DNA of 64,000 bases from Bradyrhizobium australiense (GCF_013114825.1 NZ_JAAVLX010000003.1:682001-746000); one strand, 5' to 3'. Shown: positions 8,649 through 17,904, counted from the first letter of the stretch. Translations and numbers: made by a program. The notes: generated from the letters alone by a model not told the origin.

Positions 8649-11600
8649 GTGTCATTCCAACGCGGATTGAGAAACATGCTAGCCGAACGTTCCAAACACC
8701 CACGGCTCTCTGCTCCGTTTTCGTGCGTGGCCCACCTTCTTGAGCATCAGGCCAGGCGTATTCCCGAGGCACCGGCGATTCTCGCTCCGGGCCGCGCTCC
8801 GCTGACCTACGGCCGTCTTTATCAGCACATCGACGAGGTGGGGCGTGCGCTAAGGGCTATGGGGATTGGCCATCGTGATCGAATCGTCGTGGTGCTGCCA
8901 AATGGTCCGGAGATGGCGGTGGCGGTATTCGCCGTCGCAATGATCGCGGCGTGCGCCCCGTTGAACCCGGTCTACGGAAGCGAGGAACTGGACAGGTATC
9001 TCGCCGATCTGCGGCCTCACGCGTTGATCGCGCTAGCTGGAATCGACTCGCCGGCCCGCAGAGCAGCGTTATCGCGCGGTATCCGTGTCATCGAGCTATC
9101 GACCGCATTCGATTCTGAGGCTGGTCTCTTCGCGCTCACGGGAGACCACGGGAGTGTGCAGTGCGACGAGCCCGTCAGCAGCGCCGGCGATGTGGCGCTC
9201 CTGCTGCCTACGTCAGGTACAACATCGCGCCCCAAGATTGTCCCGCTGACGCACGCCAACATCTGTGCGTCAGCGTACGCGTCCGGTGCGGCGTTGGCGC
9301 TAACAGAAACTGATCGATGCTTGAATATCGTGCCCCTGTTTCACAGTTATGGTTTGAATGCGACCGTGCTGAACTCGCTGGCGATCGGTGCGAGTGTCGT
9401 GTGTGTCCCCGGGTGCGACGTCAACAGTTTCTTTGCGTGGTTAACCAGGTTTCGGCCGACGTGGTACTCGGGGGTGCCAACCATGCATCAAGCCATTCTC
9501 GCCCACGCTCGGCACAACGGCCTGCGAGCGCCTGACAGTGGGCTACGGTTCATCCGTTCCGCGACAGCTCCTCTGCCACAGCGTATCCTTGACGAACTGG
9601 AGTGGACTTTCGGGACCTCAGTGATCGAGTTCTACGGCATGACAGAAACGGCTTCCTCGCCCATAGCATGCAGTAAGCCGCACCGGCGCAAGTCGGGGTC
9701 GGTGGGTGTAAAGGTGGCTTTAGACGTCGCTATCATGGACGAAGGAGGGGCCCTCATGCCGCCCAGTCGCACGGGTCAAGTCGTCGTCCGTGGAGAGAGC
9801 GTCATGTCAGGTTACGACGGCAACGAAATCGCGACCCAGGCCGCATTTGCGGGCGATTGGTTCAAGACAGGGGATATCGGTTTCTTTGATGACGACGGGT
9901 ACCTGTTTCTCGCTGGCCGCATTAGCGAGATCATCAACCGCGGTGGGGAGAAAGTCGCCCCGCGGGAAGTTGACGAACTGCTTCTGAAACATCCAGCGGT
10001 GGAAGAGGCCGTGACCTTTCCCGTCCCACATGCCACGTTGGGGGAGGATGTCGCGTCGGCAGTCGTGCTGCGGCCCGACGCTGTGGCAACGGCGAAAGAC
10101 ATTCGTCAGTTTGCCATCGGGCGCATCGCCGAATTCAAGATTCCGCGCCAGATCCTCATCGTCAGGGAAATCCCAAAAGGCCCGACCGGCAAGGTGCAGC
10201 GCATCGGCTTGGCGGCAAAACTGGGTTTTGAGGCTAGCACTGACACATCGCGGGCCTTCGTTGCGCCGAGGACGGAGCTTGAGAAGGTGCTGGCCAAGCA
10301 CTGGGCAGAGATCCTCCAGGTCGAGCAGATCGGTATTCACGATGACTTCTTCGCGGCGGGCGGAGACTCACTTTTGGCCACCGACGTTCTCAGCCACGTT
10401 TTCGACATCACGCAAGTCGAGCTCGAGGTTTCGCGATTTTTCGAGGCCCCGACTGTTGCGGAGGTAGCGCACCATCTAGAACAATTGATCGACGCCGGCC
10501 AAGCGTTCGAACCTTCCTCGGCCATTGTTCACGCGCCCCGAGAAAATGGAATGGTGACAACGTCCATAGGCCAGGAGCAGTTTTGTAAGCTGCAGCACGC
10601 TCTGCCTGACTTACCCTTTTTCAATATTCTCCATGCGCTCCGACTGACGTCGCCCTGCGACATTGCGGTCCTGGAGCGGAGCATCAACGAAATCGTACGA
10701 CGCCACGAAATTCTGCGCACAACCTTCGCCCATATCGATGGTCAATACGTGCAGGTCATTGCGCCTCAGTCGGCTGTGCCGCTGGCGTTCGACGATTTGC
10801 GGGGGCTGCCGTCTTCGAAGAAGGAGACTATCGGACATCAACTAATTCAAGAAGAGGTTCTTCATTCCTTTGATCTCGCGAAGGGTCCCCTCATTCGGGC
10901 TCGCTTGGTGCACCTCGCGAAGCAGGAACACCTCTTCCTTATCTCCATGCACCAGGTCGTGTGCGATGGCTGGTCGCTCGGCGTGTTCGTCGAGGAACTC
11001 GTCGCTTTATACGACGCGTTCTTGGGCCAGGGGGAATCGCCGCTGGCACCGCTCTCTATCCAGTATGCGGACTTTGCGCACTGGCAGCGGCGCTGGCGGC
11101 TACATTCGGAGATCATTGCGCAGCTTGAATATTGGCAAGAGCAGCTGCGAGAGCCTTCGTCCGTGGTCCCGCTCGCTAGGTCCGGTCCGAGACGGGCAAT
11201 CGATGATCTCCGCACAGCGCGGCGGGCGTGGACATTGCCGGCGAGCCTAGCGGAAGCCGCCAAACGCTTCAGCCGACAAGAAGGTGGCACGTTGTACATG
11301 GCGCTCGTCGCGGCCCTGAAGACGCTGTTGCATCGTTACCTGGGCGAGGACGACGTTCGGGTGGCCACGAATGTTGCTAATCGCAATCGTCCAGGGACCG
11401 AGGCCCTTATTGGCCCTCTGGTCAACACGGTGATTCTCCGCACGAATCTTGGTGGCGATCCCAGTGCTCGAGAGGTGATGCGTCGGGTTCGTTCGACCGT
11501 CCTTGCAGCCGTCGCCCGTCAGGATCTTCCCTTCGAAGAGCTCGTTCAGACGCTCGAGCGCGAGCGTCGACTCGCGCCGCTGGCTAACGCCATGATCATA

Positions 11601-11903
11601 TTTCAGAACTCCGCATTGCGCCCGACTGTAAACTCAGGACACAAGCTCACTTTCGAGGAGGCCAATCCGAACGTGCTGGTACCTCTAGTGACGATAACAT
11701 CATTTGATGTTATCTTGATGCTGAGGGAAAGTCCTCATGGCTTGGCAGGGACCTGCGTTTACAAGCCGCACCTCTTCCAAGCTGCGACGATCGATCGCCT
11801 GCTTCGCGATTTCCAGGAGGTGCTCGCACGCATGACAGCGCATCCTGAGCAGCCAATTTCGACCATCTGTGTTGCGCTGAATGAACAAACATCGAATGGT
11901 TGA
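8649..11903 (+). CDS. A-T-C NRPS-like enzyme (acyl-activating, carrier, condensation domains)
   Basis: This 1084-aa protein has three modules. Residues about 30-530 are an AMP-forming ligase/adenylation domain (LLPTSGTTSRPK, YGMTETAS, GDIGFFDDDGYLFLAGR, GPTGKVQR), closer in feel to acyl-CoA/oxalate ligases than to amino-acid A domains. Residues about 545-620 are a carrier domain, with Ser574 in FAAGGDSLLA as the phosphopantetheine site. Residues about 635-1075 are a condensation domain. Its HHxxxDG motif reads HQVVCDG (His768-Gln769), so the second, catalytic His is missing. There is no thioesterase or reductase. The reported start is GTG 8649; ATG 8676 is an alternative. The product is unknown. 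It follows the cyclase gene closely and is followed by a 73-aa ORF, which suggests one operon. Confidence 0.85.
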   Translation: MSFQRGLRNMLAERSKHPRLSAPFSCVAHLLEHQARRIPEAPAILAPGRAPLTYGRLYQHIDEVGRALRAMGIGHRDRIVVVLPNGPEMAVAVFAVAMIAACAPLNPVYGSEELDRYLADLRPHALIALAGIDSPARRAALSRGIRVIELSTAFDSEAGLFALTGDHGSVQCDEPVSSAGDVALLLPTSGTTSRPKIVPLTHANICASAYASGAALALTETDRCLNIVPLFHSYGLNATVLNSLAIGASVVCVPGCDVNSFFAWLTRFRPTWYSGVPTMHQAILAHARHNGLRAPDSGLRFIRSATAPLPQRILDELEWTFGTSVIEFYGMTETASSPIACSKPHRRKSGSVGVKVALDVAIMDEGGALMPPSRTGQVVVRGESVMSGYDGNEIATQAAFAGDWFKTGDIGFFDDDGYLFLAGRISEIINRGGEKVAPREVDELLLKHPAVEEAVTFPVPHATLGEDVASAVVLRPDAVATAKDIRQFAIGRIAEFKIPRQILIVREIPKGPTGKVQRIGLAAKLGFEASTDTSRAFVAPRTELEKVLAKHWAEILQVEQIGIHDDFFAAGGDSLLATDVLSHVFDITQVELEVSRFFEAPTVAEVAHHLEQLIDAGQAFEPSSAIVHAPRENGMVTTSIGQEQFCKLQHALPDLPFFNILHALRLTSPCDIAVLERSINEIVRRHEILRTTFAHIDGQYVQVIAPQSAVPLAFDDLRGLPSSKKETIGHQLIQEEVLHSFDLAKGPLIRARLVHLAKQEHLFLISMHQVVCDGWSLGVFVEELVALYDAFLGQGESPLAPLSIQYADFAHWQRRWRLHSEIIAQLEYWQEQLREPSSVVPLARSGPRRAIDDLRTARRAWTLPASLAEAAKRFSRQEGGTLYMALVAALKTLLHRYLGEDDVRVATNVANRNRPGTEALIGPLVNTVILRTNLGGDPSAREVMRRVRSTVLAAVARQDLPFEELVQTLERERRLAPLANAMIIFQNSALRPTVNSGHKLTFEEANPNVLVPLVTITSFDVILMLRESPHGLAGTCVYKPHLFQAATIDRLLRDFQEVLARMTAHPEQPISTICVALNEQTSNG

Positions 11904-11964
11904 GCGCGTCCTAGGCGTATCCTTTGATCTAACGGCCGTTAGGAAGCCAAGGAGGGGAGTTGCT

Positions 11965-12186
11965 ATGGGAAACACTCAGGGAATGCCAATATTCAATGAC
12001 GATGAACTTGCAGGTCTCAGCCAGGAAGAACGCGCGAAACTCAAGGCGGAGGCTTTACATGAGATAAAGACCAATAGAGACATCGCGGATTTATTGAAGA
12101 CTAAGCCGGAAGTGTTCGCGAACCGTCGAGAAGTTAGAGAAATAGTGAGAAAGGTGTTGAAGCCAAAATTCAACATTCCTCGGTAG
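11965..12186 (+). CDS. Hypothetical 73-aa helical protein downstream of the A-T-C enzyme
   Basis: No family was recognised. The ATG at 11965 has a near-perfect AAGGAGGGG at 11949-11957, spaced 7, so it is preferred over an upstream in-frame ATG at 11881 that overlaps the previous gene. The product is a charged, helix-rich polypeptide (GLSQEERAKLKAEALHEIK, then REVREIVRKVLKPK) without Cys, signal peptide or membrane segment. The strong ribosome site and the 61-base distance from the NRPS-like gene argue for real translation. It could be an accessory protein of that enzyme or a carrier/substrate peptide; neither can be shown here. Confidence 0.55.
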   Translation: MGNTQGMPIFNDDELAGLSQEERAKLKAEALHEIKTNRDIADLLKTKPEVFANRREVREIVRKVLKPKFNIPR

Positions 12187-12413
12187 CCCGGCGTGTGGTG
12201 GAAGGTGAGGAGCCGTAGCGGCTGATGCGCGATCCAGAGAAGACTCTGGCATAGTACTGACGAAGCTGACGAATAAAGTCGGACGACCGGCGGCGGAGCC
12301 AAGGCCCGGGCGAGGGGTAACTTTCCGGGCGCAGGCGAGATGCGAGTTGGCATCTAGCGTGCCGATCCGCGCGGTAGCGAGCGTGCGCCGGTGTTTGGTT
12401 CGAGTTAACGGCG

Positions 12414-13103
12414 ATGGAGATGGGAATGAAAATGATCATGGCCATCTTTTCTGCCGCTCTGTTGATGCTGGTGGACGAAGCGAGCGCGCAGACCACGTAC
12501 TCAGTGAGCGTCAGTGTTCACGCTAGCGTTCGAGCACTGAGCAAAGAGCAGGTCCGTCAAATCCTGAAAAAGGCATCAAGGATTTTACGGAAAAATTCCG
12601 TAAGTAACGGCGACGCCGACGTTGCATGTGATGTGACCTTCACACTAAAAGGTCCAATTCGCACCTTCGGATCAGCCAATACGCCTCCAATAATTATGGA
12701 TGAGCAGCAAAGAGACGCGGTACATGAGGTAGATTCCGATGTCGCTGACGTCGACTTTCACGTCAAGGTTGTCGACGAAATCCAGTTCTGCAGGCCGGAG
12801 CTAACTGATCCATCCTTCAATGGATGCGCATTTCCGATTGAATCTCGCTCGATAATTGTTGTTCGTCCCCGCAGGAATTTCCCCGACCATATCCTATGGG
12901 CTCACGAGTTTGGACACCTGACAGGTTTGGGACATCGAGATTCGCAGTGCGCGCTCATGACATCGTGTAGTGTTGCCGAACTTAAGTCCGTTACTCGCCC
13001 TCGGGTCAACAAGCAAGAATGCAGTTGCTTGCGCGGGGGACCAGGATTTTGTCAGTTACCAGCCGCAGTCCGTTGCCCGCCCCAGCCAGTCAGTTGCCAG
13101 TAA
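12414..13103 (+). CDS. Secreted metzincin-like (matrixin-type) zinc metalloprotease
   Basis: This 229-aa exported protein has a signal peptide (MKMIMAIFSAALLML...ASAQ). Its zinc motif is HEFGHLTGLGH (His164, Glu165, His168, His174), the extended HExxHxxGxxH of metzincins, followed by a plausible Met-turn in CALMT. The C-terminus is Cys-rich (CSCLRGGPGFC...C...C). Four in-frame ATGs lie at 12414, 12420, 12426 and 12432; GGAG at 12417-12420 would best serve 12426. A preceding 227-base gap holds nothing obvious. It is the third secreted hydrolase in 13 kb, so a role in extracellular degradation or antagonism is inferred. No propeptide cysteine switch was identified. Confidence 0.72.
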   Translation: MEMGMKMIMAIFSAALLMLVDEASAQTTYSVSVSVHASVRALSKEQVRQILKKASRILRKNSVSNGDADVACDVTFTLKGPIRTFGSANTPPIIMDEQQRDAVHEVDSDVADVDFHVKVVDEIQFCRPELTDPSFNGCAFPIESRSIIVVRPRRNFPDHILWAHEFGHLTGLGHRDSQCALMTSCSVAELKSVTRPRVNKQECSCLRGGPGFCQLPAAVRCPPQPVSCQ

Positions 13104-13291
13104 AAGCGCGTTGACTGACGGCTTGCGGACTTCCGCGATAGTGCGAAAGGGTGTAATTCCTTGCTCGATCTCCATCTAGACGCGCCGAAGCCACGATGGT
13201 GCAAGGCGTGGGTGCCATAGGCAGGCCGTCCAACGTCATTGCTCACATGTTGAGCTGAGTGAGCCTGTGGGCACTGCGCGGAGTGAAGTCA

Positions 13292-14269
13292 ATGAAACTT
13301 CCTCGCAGAGAGTTTCTGCAGTTGGCAGCCAGCGCAGCTGCCTTAACGGCAACGTCGCGGACGGTATCGGCGTTCGCATATCCGACGCGTCCGGTTCGCA
13401 TTTTCGTCGGCTTCCCTCCCGGTGGCACGTCGGACATCGCTGCCCGCCTCATTGCTCAGTGGCTTTCGGAACGCCTCGGCCAACAGTTTGTTGTCGAGAA
13501 CCGGTCCGGCGCCGCCGGCAATATAGCGGCCGAGGCAGTCGTTCGCGCGCCTGCGGATGGCTATACGCTGCTTGCGGCTACCGCCAGCAACATCGTGAAT
13601 GCCGCAGTGTACCAGAATCTTAGTTTCAATTTTGTTCGCGACATCACGATGATCGCCGGTATCATCAATCAGCCGTTTGTTCTTGAGGTCAATCCAGCCT
13701 TTGCAGTGAATTCCGTTACCGAACTCATCTCATATGCCAAGGCCAATCCTGGCAAGATCAGCCTAGCTTCTTTCGGGGCCGGCACACCCTCCCATGTCGT
13801 CGGCGCGATGTTCAAAATGAAGGCTGGCGTCAACATGATCCACGTTCCCTACCGCGGTTCGGCGCCGATGGTCACTGATCTCCTCGGCGGTCAGGTACAG
13901 GCTGCATTCGATTCCCTGCCTTCATCCATCGAGCATATCAGGGCAGGCAAGCTGCGTGCGCTCGCGGTCACCACAGTGACGCGCTTGCAAGCGCTGCCAG
14001 ACATTCCGACCATGGACGAATTCCTGCCGGGCTTTGAAGCTACCGGGTGGGTTGGCATCGGCGCTCCGAGTGGCACACCGCGCGAAATAATCGACAAGCT
14101 TAACCAAGAGATCAATGCCGGTCTTGCCCATTCGATGATCAATGAGCGGCTTGCGGATCTAGGCGGCGAGGCGTTTGTAAGCTCGCCTGCCGGCCTCGCG
14201 AAGTTCGTCGCCGAAAAAGCCGAGGTATGGGGCAAGGTAGCGCGAGCAGCCAACATCAGGGCGGAATAA
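13292..14269 (+). CDS. Bug/TctC-family tripartite tricarboxylate transporter binding protein
   Basis: The protein is a periplasmic solute receptor of the Bug family. It begins with a Tat-like signal (KLPRREFLQLAASAAALTA), and family marks follow: YPTRPVRIFVGFPPGGTSD, GAAGNIAAEAV, ADGYTLL, the HVPYRGSAPMVTDLLGGQV stretch, ALPDIPTMDE and GIGAPSGTP. Bug proteins bind small carboxylates or amides for TctAB-type carriers or act as sensors. No tctA/tctB genes are nearby, which is common for orphan Bug genes in beta- and alphaproteobacteria. ATG 13292 has GGAGTGAAG just upstream and places the RR motif near the N-terminus; the upstream extension to 13259 is unlikely. Confidence 0.85.
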   Translation: MKLPRREFLQLAASAAALTATSRTVSAFAYPTRPVRIFVGFPPGGTSDIAARLIAQWLSERLGQQFVVENRSGAAGNIAAEAVVRAPADGYTLLAATASNIVNAAVYQNLSFNFVRDITMIAGIINQPFVLEVNPAFAVNSVTELISYAKANPGKISLASFGAGTPSHVVGAMFKMKAGVNMIHVPYRGSAPMVTDLLGGQVQAAFDSLPSSIEHIRAGKLRALAVTTVTRLQALPDIPTMDEFLPGFEATGWVGIGAPSGTPREIIDKLNQEINAGLAHSMINERLADLGGEAFVSSPAGLAKFVAEKAEVWGKVARAANIRAE

Positions 14270-14528
14270 GCACCGATCCACGTGTCGTGCCGGAAGCGGA
14301 CGTATCTGCGATGGTATGCTCACGCACACCAAGGCAAGCTGCGCGGGGCCAACCTGACCAGCACTAGAGCCGCCACCGCCCACGTCGAGTCCAAACCGCA
14401 AACGGCTCTGGTCTCCAAATCTCCCATGGCTCTTCTCTCCGATCCCCTGACACTCCCCCATACAAAATCAAATGGTAATTTGGACGTCGATCCAACAACC
14501 ATCTGGGATCGCCCTGACCTTGAGAAGG
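14270..14528. other. Intergenic, no features seen
   Basis: This stretch lies between convergent genes. Short open frames on both strands lack ribosome sites, and I see no terminator with a T-run. Confidence 0.4.
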
Positions 14529-15056
14529 TTAAGCTCTCAAGATCTTGCGTGTCCGCTTATTGAGATAGGCCAGACGTAAAGCAGGCAGGGTCAGAGCGTC
14601 CGCGTGGACCCACAGCGGACATGGAAGACATTGGACGATCAGGTAAGTCCTTCCGAAAACGTCTGGGCCGGCTGCCCCGTCAATGGGTCGCTGATCCAGT
14701 TTGTGCTCTCGCTCGCGCAATTCCAAACCGATGGCGAAGGCGCGGTGCTCTGTTCTCGCTTGATCGACCCGCGCAAGGTCCTGACCTTCGCGGGCTGAGA
14801 GAGGCGTTCTCTGGAACTGCGTTCTTACGGCCCGGCTGCAGAAACCAGCTGCACTTACCGCAATCTCTTGAAGAGTAGTAGGTGGGCGTCCCTTTGGCTC
14901 CAAAAGTCGAGCAACTTCTCGATACAGGCAGTCTTCGCGGGCGCTGGCTTCTGCCGTGTCAATCGTGGGCGTGGTGTTGATTGGACCAAGCCGCGAGTCA
15001 GTCCGACACGACGCACAAAGGGTGGCTACAATGATGAGCAACGACGCGCGGATCAT
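14529..15056 (-). CDS. Hypothetical exported protein
   Basis: The 175-aa product starts with a hydrophobic leader (MIRASLLIIVATLCASC), possibly lipoprotein-like with Cys17, then REDCLYREVARLLEPKGR and PTTLQEIAVSAAGFCSR. I associate these features with unnamed exported proteins of Bradyrhizobiaceae. Conserved Cys residues suggest oxidation in the periplasm. The C-terminal third (after about residue 115) looks less protein-like and may be frame-disturbed. It is transcribed divergently from the exported protein gene at 15262. Both flank a paired TATGCA-type inverted motif at 15119-15176 that could control them together. Function unknown. Confidence 0.5.
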   Translation of the reverse strand: MIRASLLIIVATLCASCRTDSRLGPINTTPTIDTAEASAREDCLYREVARLLEPKGRPPTTLQEIAVSAAGFCSRAVRTQFQRTPLSAREGQDLARVDQARTEHRAFAIGLELREREHKLDQRPIDGAAGPDVFGRTYLIVQCLPCPLWVHADALTLPALRLAYLNKRTRKILRA

Positions 15057-15118
15057 CTCTCAATATCCGAGGGCTTTTCAACTTTCGTCGCGACACGTTT
15101 ACCGAACTAGCCGGACTT

Positions 15119-15176
15119 GACTATGCAAATCCGGACCAGCGCCTTTCCACGATCGCGTGTCCGTTTTCGCATAGTC
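15119..15176. promoter_or_regulatory. Paired inverted motif, site A (GACTATGCAAATCCGG / CCGTTTTCGCATAGTC)
   Basis: The left arm GACTATGCAAATCCGG (15119-15134) and right arm CCGTTTTCGCATAGTC (15161-15176) are inverted copies, 13 of 16 positions matching. Centre-to-centre distance of the TATGCA cores is 46 bases. It lies between divergent genes at 15056 (-) and 15262 (+). The same motif recurs at 16388 and 22020, so it is probably an operator for one regulator. Confidence 0.55.
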
Positions 15177-15261
15177 GGAAGATGCCTGGCCTGACTAGAA
15201 TTGAACCCGAGCCAAATAGGACCCGTTCCTCGACAACGGGGCCAATGCCCGGAGGCTAAAA

Positions 15262-15570
15262 ATGCCTATCTCAATCTCAATGATAGTCGTGAGTTCGCAG
15301 CTGGTTGTCGCTGTGGCCGATGGCGTGCCTAAGTTCGACATTGCTCGGAATTGCAAGCTCGATATGGCCGCTACGGCCCGACTCTCCGTCAGACAATCGA
15401 CGAAAAGCTGTGTCAACGATGAACAGCAGGCGCGTCATCAGCTGGCCAGCCAATGGTCTAAATTCCCCGCGCCAAGCAGAGCAAGCTGCACGACCAACGA
15501 AAGCGTTGGTGCTACGCCGAGCTATGTCAGTCTATTGACATGCCTCCAGCTGGGTCAGTGGGCTCGGTAG
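15262..15570 (+). CDS. Hypothetical exported protein, DEQxAR/Cys family
   Basis: The 102-aa product has an N-terminal hydrophobic leader (MPISISMIVVSSQLVVAVA), then GVPKFDIARNCK, a Cys in KSCVNDEQQARHQL, and TPSYVSLLTCLQL. I associate this pattern (DEQ-AR, Cys, SYV-LLTCL) with a frequent unnamed exported family of Bradyrhizobiaceae; that is recalled, not searched. Four conserved Cys could form disulfides in the periplasm. A CGGAGG ribosome site lies about 10 bases before the ATG. Site A, the paired inverted motif, lies 86 bases upstream. Confidence 0.6.
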   Translation: MPISISMIVVSSQLVVAVADGVPKFDIARNCKLDMAATARLSVRQSTKSCVNDEQQARHQLASQWSKFPAPSRASCTTNESVGATPSYVSLLTCLQLGQWAR

Positions 15571-15650
15571 CCGCCCTGCTAGTGTTCCGCCGATGGTTTG
15601 GCGGCGACTGCGACAACGCAAGCCTACATTGGGCGAACGGATTAATTGCG

Positions 15651-16085
15651 TCAGCCGTAGTGATCAAACTCGCTCAGCGCAATTCGGACCTCACGTGCAA
15701 AATCAATCAGCGACGTTGTGAAGGCCGCAAGCGAGAGAATAAAGAGAACGGCAACGCCCCTTTCATGCTGAATATGAAAGAACGCACTCACGAACGCGAC
15801 GACGATCAGTAGGCTGATTGAAATGCTGGCGGCGATAGACCAGAAGATCGCTCTGTTCATCATGGCTGCGCGCCTGATGAGGCGAGGCAGATCAATTTTG
15901 AGCCGACACCTGGCCGCGTCGTCGTCGGGAATTCCGTTCAGGTAAATTGTTCGATCGATAATTCTGTTCAGGCGATTTATCAGCACTGCGATAAACGCGG
16001 CCAGTGCACCGAGGAGGAACGCCGGGGCGGCTGCCTGCGAGATCACGTGCGAGAGCTGACTGACTGTCGGAGTATCAGGTAACAT
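15651..16085 (-). CDS. DUF2721 family membrane protein
   Basis: The 144-aa product has the DUF2721 layout: an N-terminal helix (QAAAPAFLLGALAAFIAVLI), a cytoplasmic RLNRIIDRTIYL segment, then two hydrophobic spans (AIFWSIAASISISLLIVVAF and GVAVLFILSLAAFTTSLI). The domain is predicted to sit in the inner membrane with no known function. The start at 16085 matches domain length; the longer frame to 16217 would add an unrelated signal-like extension. It reads divergently from the TAXI-like gene, and site B lies between them. Confidence 0.68.
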   Translation of the reverse strand: MLPDTPTVSQLSHVISQAAAPAFLLGALAAFIAVLINRLNRIIDRTIYLNGIPDDDAARCRLKIDLPRLIRRAAMMNRAIFWSIAASISISLLIVVAFVSAFFHIQHERGVAVLFILSLAAFTTSLIDFAREVRIALSEFDHYG

Positions 16086-16387
16086 TGGGCTTAACCGTAC
16101 AAGATTCGCCGAGTTAAAATGCAGTTCACTAGCGATACCGTGATCGTACACACGGGACGGCGTCCTCGGATAAATTATCTCTGCAGGAGCCGGCGCGAGC
16201 AGGAGCAAAACTACCACGGCAGGAGTAGCTGCAGGTTTTATTTGATCGGTCTCCGATATTCCCGTCCGGGCATGGGATATTTGAGACGTCGTTTGGTCGA
16301 TGTCATGGGATGTTTTTTCCCGCGCCAGATCTTTCAGCGCGACTGACAGTTCGCGCGATTGAACCCTAAGAAACGAGTTTGCGGTCG

Positions 16388-16454
16388 GCTATGCAAAAAC
16401 GGCGCGACGGCAAAATGGCGATCAATAAAGAGAAGGACGCCGATATTGCATAGC
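16388..16454. promoter_or_regulatory. Paired inverted motif, site B (GCTATGCAAAAACGG / CCGATATTGCATAGC)
   Basis: Arms at 16388-16402 and 16440-16454 are inverted copies, 12 of 15 positions matching. TATGCA cores are 57 bases apart centre to centre, 11 more than at site A. The right arm ends 28 bases before the TTG at 16483 and 64 before the ATG at 16519. Confidence 0.58.
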
Positions 16455-16518
16455 GGCGACTATTTCGGTTTGCATTGATGCATTGAGCCAAGTCCTCAAT
16501 GCCAATCGGACAACGTAC

Positions 16519-17871
16519 ATGTCGACGTCGCCTCGAACATCATCGATCAGCTTGGCACCCAATCAATGGCCTCGGTGGTTCAGGATTGCGCTTGTGGGCG
16601 TAGTCACATGCGCAGTGATAACGGGTGGTTGGCTTACCTACCGCTACCTGGCAAAGCCCGTTGTGTTGACGGTTGCCACCGGATCTGCCGATGGCGAGGC
16701 TCTCTCCCTGATATCGGCAATTTCAGCGCGTTTGGCGTCAACGAAGTCGCACATACGATTGAAGGTGGTTGATAGCGGCACGTCCTTGCGCGCTTCAGAC
16801 ATGTTAGCTTCCGGCAAGTCGCAGCTCGCCATTGTCCGGGGGGATACCGGCAATCTGTCCGACGCAAGAAGCGTGCTCTTGTTGACGCACGGCGTGGTGC
16901 TCATCCTGGCGCCGTCAAACGAAAGCGCCGATGGTCTCGGTGACCTGCGCAATTCGACGGTTGGGATCATTGGCGGAGAGGTCAACCGGCCGGTCGTGGC
17001 GGCTTTACAACAGGTCTATCCGTTCGACCGCGACAAGGTCCGCTTCCAGGACATTGCGCTCAGCGATAGCGCGGCGGCCCTGCGTTCGGGGCAGGTTAAT
17101 GCAGTTCTTGTCGTTGCACCCCTTACCGAGAAATACCTTGCAAAGGTCAGGCAATATTTTCAGCAGGGAGCCAAGGGGAACGCGCCGAAGCTGATCGAAA
17201 TCGGATCGGCAGGGGCGGTTGCAAACGTGGCCCAGTACTACGAGAGCTATGACATTCCGAAGGGCACCCTACGAGGTGCTCCGCCTGTTCCCTCGGATGA
17301 TCTGACATCCTTGCGGGTCTCATTCATTCTGGCGGCTGACAAGTCTGTGGATGCCGGAACGATTACCGACCTGACACAGGCGCTGATCGACGTCCGGCGG
17401 GATCTGTTGTCAGAATATCCAATATTGGCGCAAGCCGGCGCGCCGAGCATGGATGCTGGCGCACTCATTCCCATTCACCCGGGAGCGGCCACCTATTACA
17501 ACGGAAATCAGCAGAGCTTCCTCGATAAGTATGATGACAAGCTATACTACGCCTCGTTGCTACTGGGGTCGCTCGTGTCTATCATTCTTGCGGCATGGCG
17601 CTTTGCCGGCTCAAAGGGCGAACCTGCAAACATGCTCCAACCGCTCTACGAACTCGGAAGCGAAATAAGGAATGCCAAGACCGAAAGCGAACTAGAACTA
17701 ACTGAAAAGAAAATCGACAGCATTCTGAAGAGCGAGCTTGCCAGGAATGCTGCTGGTGATGGCCCCGAAGGCGCTGATATCGCGGCGCTCACCCTTGCTG
17801 CGCACAGACTTCAGTATCTGATGAGCCATCACAGGGCACGGCTTGGCCAACCGCCGGCCGCTCCTACGTAA
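16519..17871 (+). CDS. Membrane-anchored TAXI-type TRAP solute-binding protein
   Basis: The 450-aa product has an N-terminal membrane anchor (FRIALVGVVTCAVITGGWL). A TAXI-like periplasmic domain follows (VVLTVATGSADGEALSLIS, LAIVRGDTGNLSD, STVGIIGG). A second membrane span (YYASLLLGSLVSIILAAW) and a short cytoplasmic helix-rich tail come near the end. TAXI proteins bind small anions or amino acids for TRAP carriers. No TRAP permease is present here, and the C-terminal anchor with a coiled tail suggests sensing or scaffolding instead. Translation could begin at TTG 16483 or ATG 16519. The gene is downstream of paired motif site B. Confidence 0.75.
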   Translation: MSTSPRTSSISLAPNQWPRWFRIALVGVVTCAVITGGWLTYRYLAKPVVLTVATGSADGEALSLISAISARLASTKSHIRLKVVDSGTSLRASDMLASGKSQLAIVRGDTGNLSDARSVLLLTHGVVLILAPSNESADGLGDLRNSTVGIIGGEVNRPVVAALQQVYPFDRDKVRFQDIALSDSAAALRSGQVNAVLVVAPLTEKYLAKVRQYFQQGAKGNAPKLIEIGSAGAVANVAQYYESYDIPKGTLRGAPPVPSDDLTSLRVSFILAADKSVDAGTITDLTQALIDVRRDLLSEYPILAQAGAPSMDAGALIPIHPGAATYYNGNQQSFLDKYDDKLYYASLLLGSLVSIILAAWRFAGSKGEPANMLQPLYELGSEIRNAKTESELELTEKKIDSILKSELARNAAGDGPEGADIAALTLAAHRLQYLMSHHRARLGQPPAAPT

Positions 17872-17904
17872 GACTATAGTTTTGCTCGCGAGGATCGCCC
17901 GGGC

